Shown in pieces: positions 41,786-41,807 of a DNA stretch of 41,807 nucleotides. Below the pieces are notes generated by a model. It had not been told where the DNA came from. It made no database searches and worked only from the letters and a program-made list of their open reading frames with translations. The stretch covers positions 1-41,807 of the forward strand of contig RBNI01000114.1 in assembly GCA_003990745.1 (NCBI GenBank), written 5' to 3'. How positions within the stretch are numbered: position 1 is the stretch's first letter; each line of letters opens with the position of its first letter. Source of the stretch: Jimgerdemannia flammicorona. Its lineage: Eukaryota > Mucoromycota > Endogonomycetes > Endogonales > Endogonaceae. The position numbers and the translations under genes are program-made.

Positions 41786-41807
41786 GGGGGGGGGGGGCCC
41801 CCCCGGG
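41786..41807. other. G/C homopolymer end, probable assembly artefact
   Basis: Twelve G, seven C and three G close the window. The rest of the window has no such sequence, so this is more likely a contig-end artefact than biology. Confidence 0.6.

Larger units (their letters stand above)
25515..41807 (+). mobile_element. Ty3/gypsy LTR retrotransposon B, decayed, split by element C
   Basis: The element is read on the + strand in two parts, 25515-30417 and 40841 to the window end. It has the same gag, PBS, Cys/His spacer, dUTPase and RT order as element A and aligns with A residue by residue in many places, but with far more stops and frame changes. Element C sits inside its integrase. The 5' end is uncertain (25515 or 25524) because TG appears changed to TA; ATAC at 25511-25514 could be its left duplication. 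The 3' LTR is cut by the window end. Confidence 0.88.

Noticed and set aside
41786..41807. G/C palindrome-like end as a hairpin telomere or replication structure
   Set aside because: A single homopolymer block at the contig end with no telomere-like repeats; an assembly artefact is simpler.
1..41807. Host genes, tRNA or rRNA genes
   Set aside because: Every coding-like stretch that I could read belongs to a retroelement; no spliced host gene, tRNA fold or rRNA motif was recognised by eye.

Overview
The window looks like a transposon-rich fungal (eukaryotic) nuclear region. I recognise no host gene, tRNA, rRNA or CRISPR array. The support for a fungus is a Tad1-like LINE, an Ngaro-type tyrosine-recombinase retrotransposon and several Ty3/gypsy elements, all heavily damaged by C-to-T and G-to-A changes with CpG almost absent. 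That damage suggests RIP or methylation-driven decay. I cannot name the species.

Layout. (1) 1-2454: AT-rich sequence, then a decayed, probably 5'-truncated LINE on the + strand ending in poly(A). (2) 2455-3234: AT-rich spacer holding five exact-register 40-bp repeats. (3) 3235-14422: an Ngaro-type element on the + strand with the split-repeat layout A1 - gag-like - RT/RNase H - tyrosine recombinase - B1-A2-B2. It is interrupted by a nearly full-length LINE on the - strand (6549-12478) with a 14-bp target-site duplication. (4) 14726-23359: Ty3/gypsy element A on the - strand, with 1.5-kb LTRs that each carry a 273-codon reading frame upstream of the TATA box. It sits inside a minisatellite. 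(5) 23366-25057: a small non-autonomous copia-like LTR element, inserted one base beyond the end of A. (6) 25080-25450: the rest of the minisatellite. (7) 25515 to the window end: Ty3/gypsy element B on the + strand, a decayed relative of A, split inside its integrase gene by (8) Ty3/gypsy element C (30418-40836, - strand). Taking out C with one copy of its ATAC duplication restores B's integrase alignment exactly.

The most interesting system is shared by A, B and C. Each pol reads protease, then a Cys/His-rich spacer, then a dUTPase domain, then RT, RNase H and integrase (the GPY/F-like motif was seen in all three). In the retroviruses I know, dUTPase sits elsewhere (before protease in betaretroviruses, between RNase H and integrase in non-primate lentiviruses, after integrase in ERV-L). 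The second candidate novelty is the ORF in the U3 of element A.

No element here looks autonomous: all coding regions carry stops, and several catalytic residues have been changed by G-to-A.
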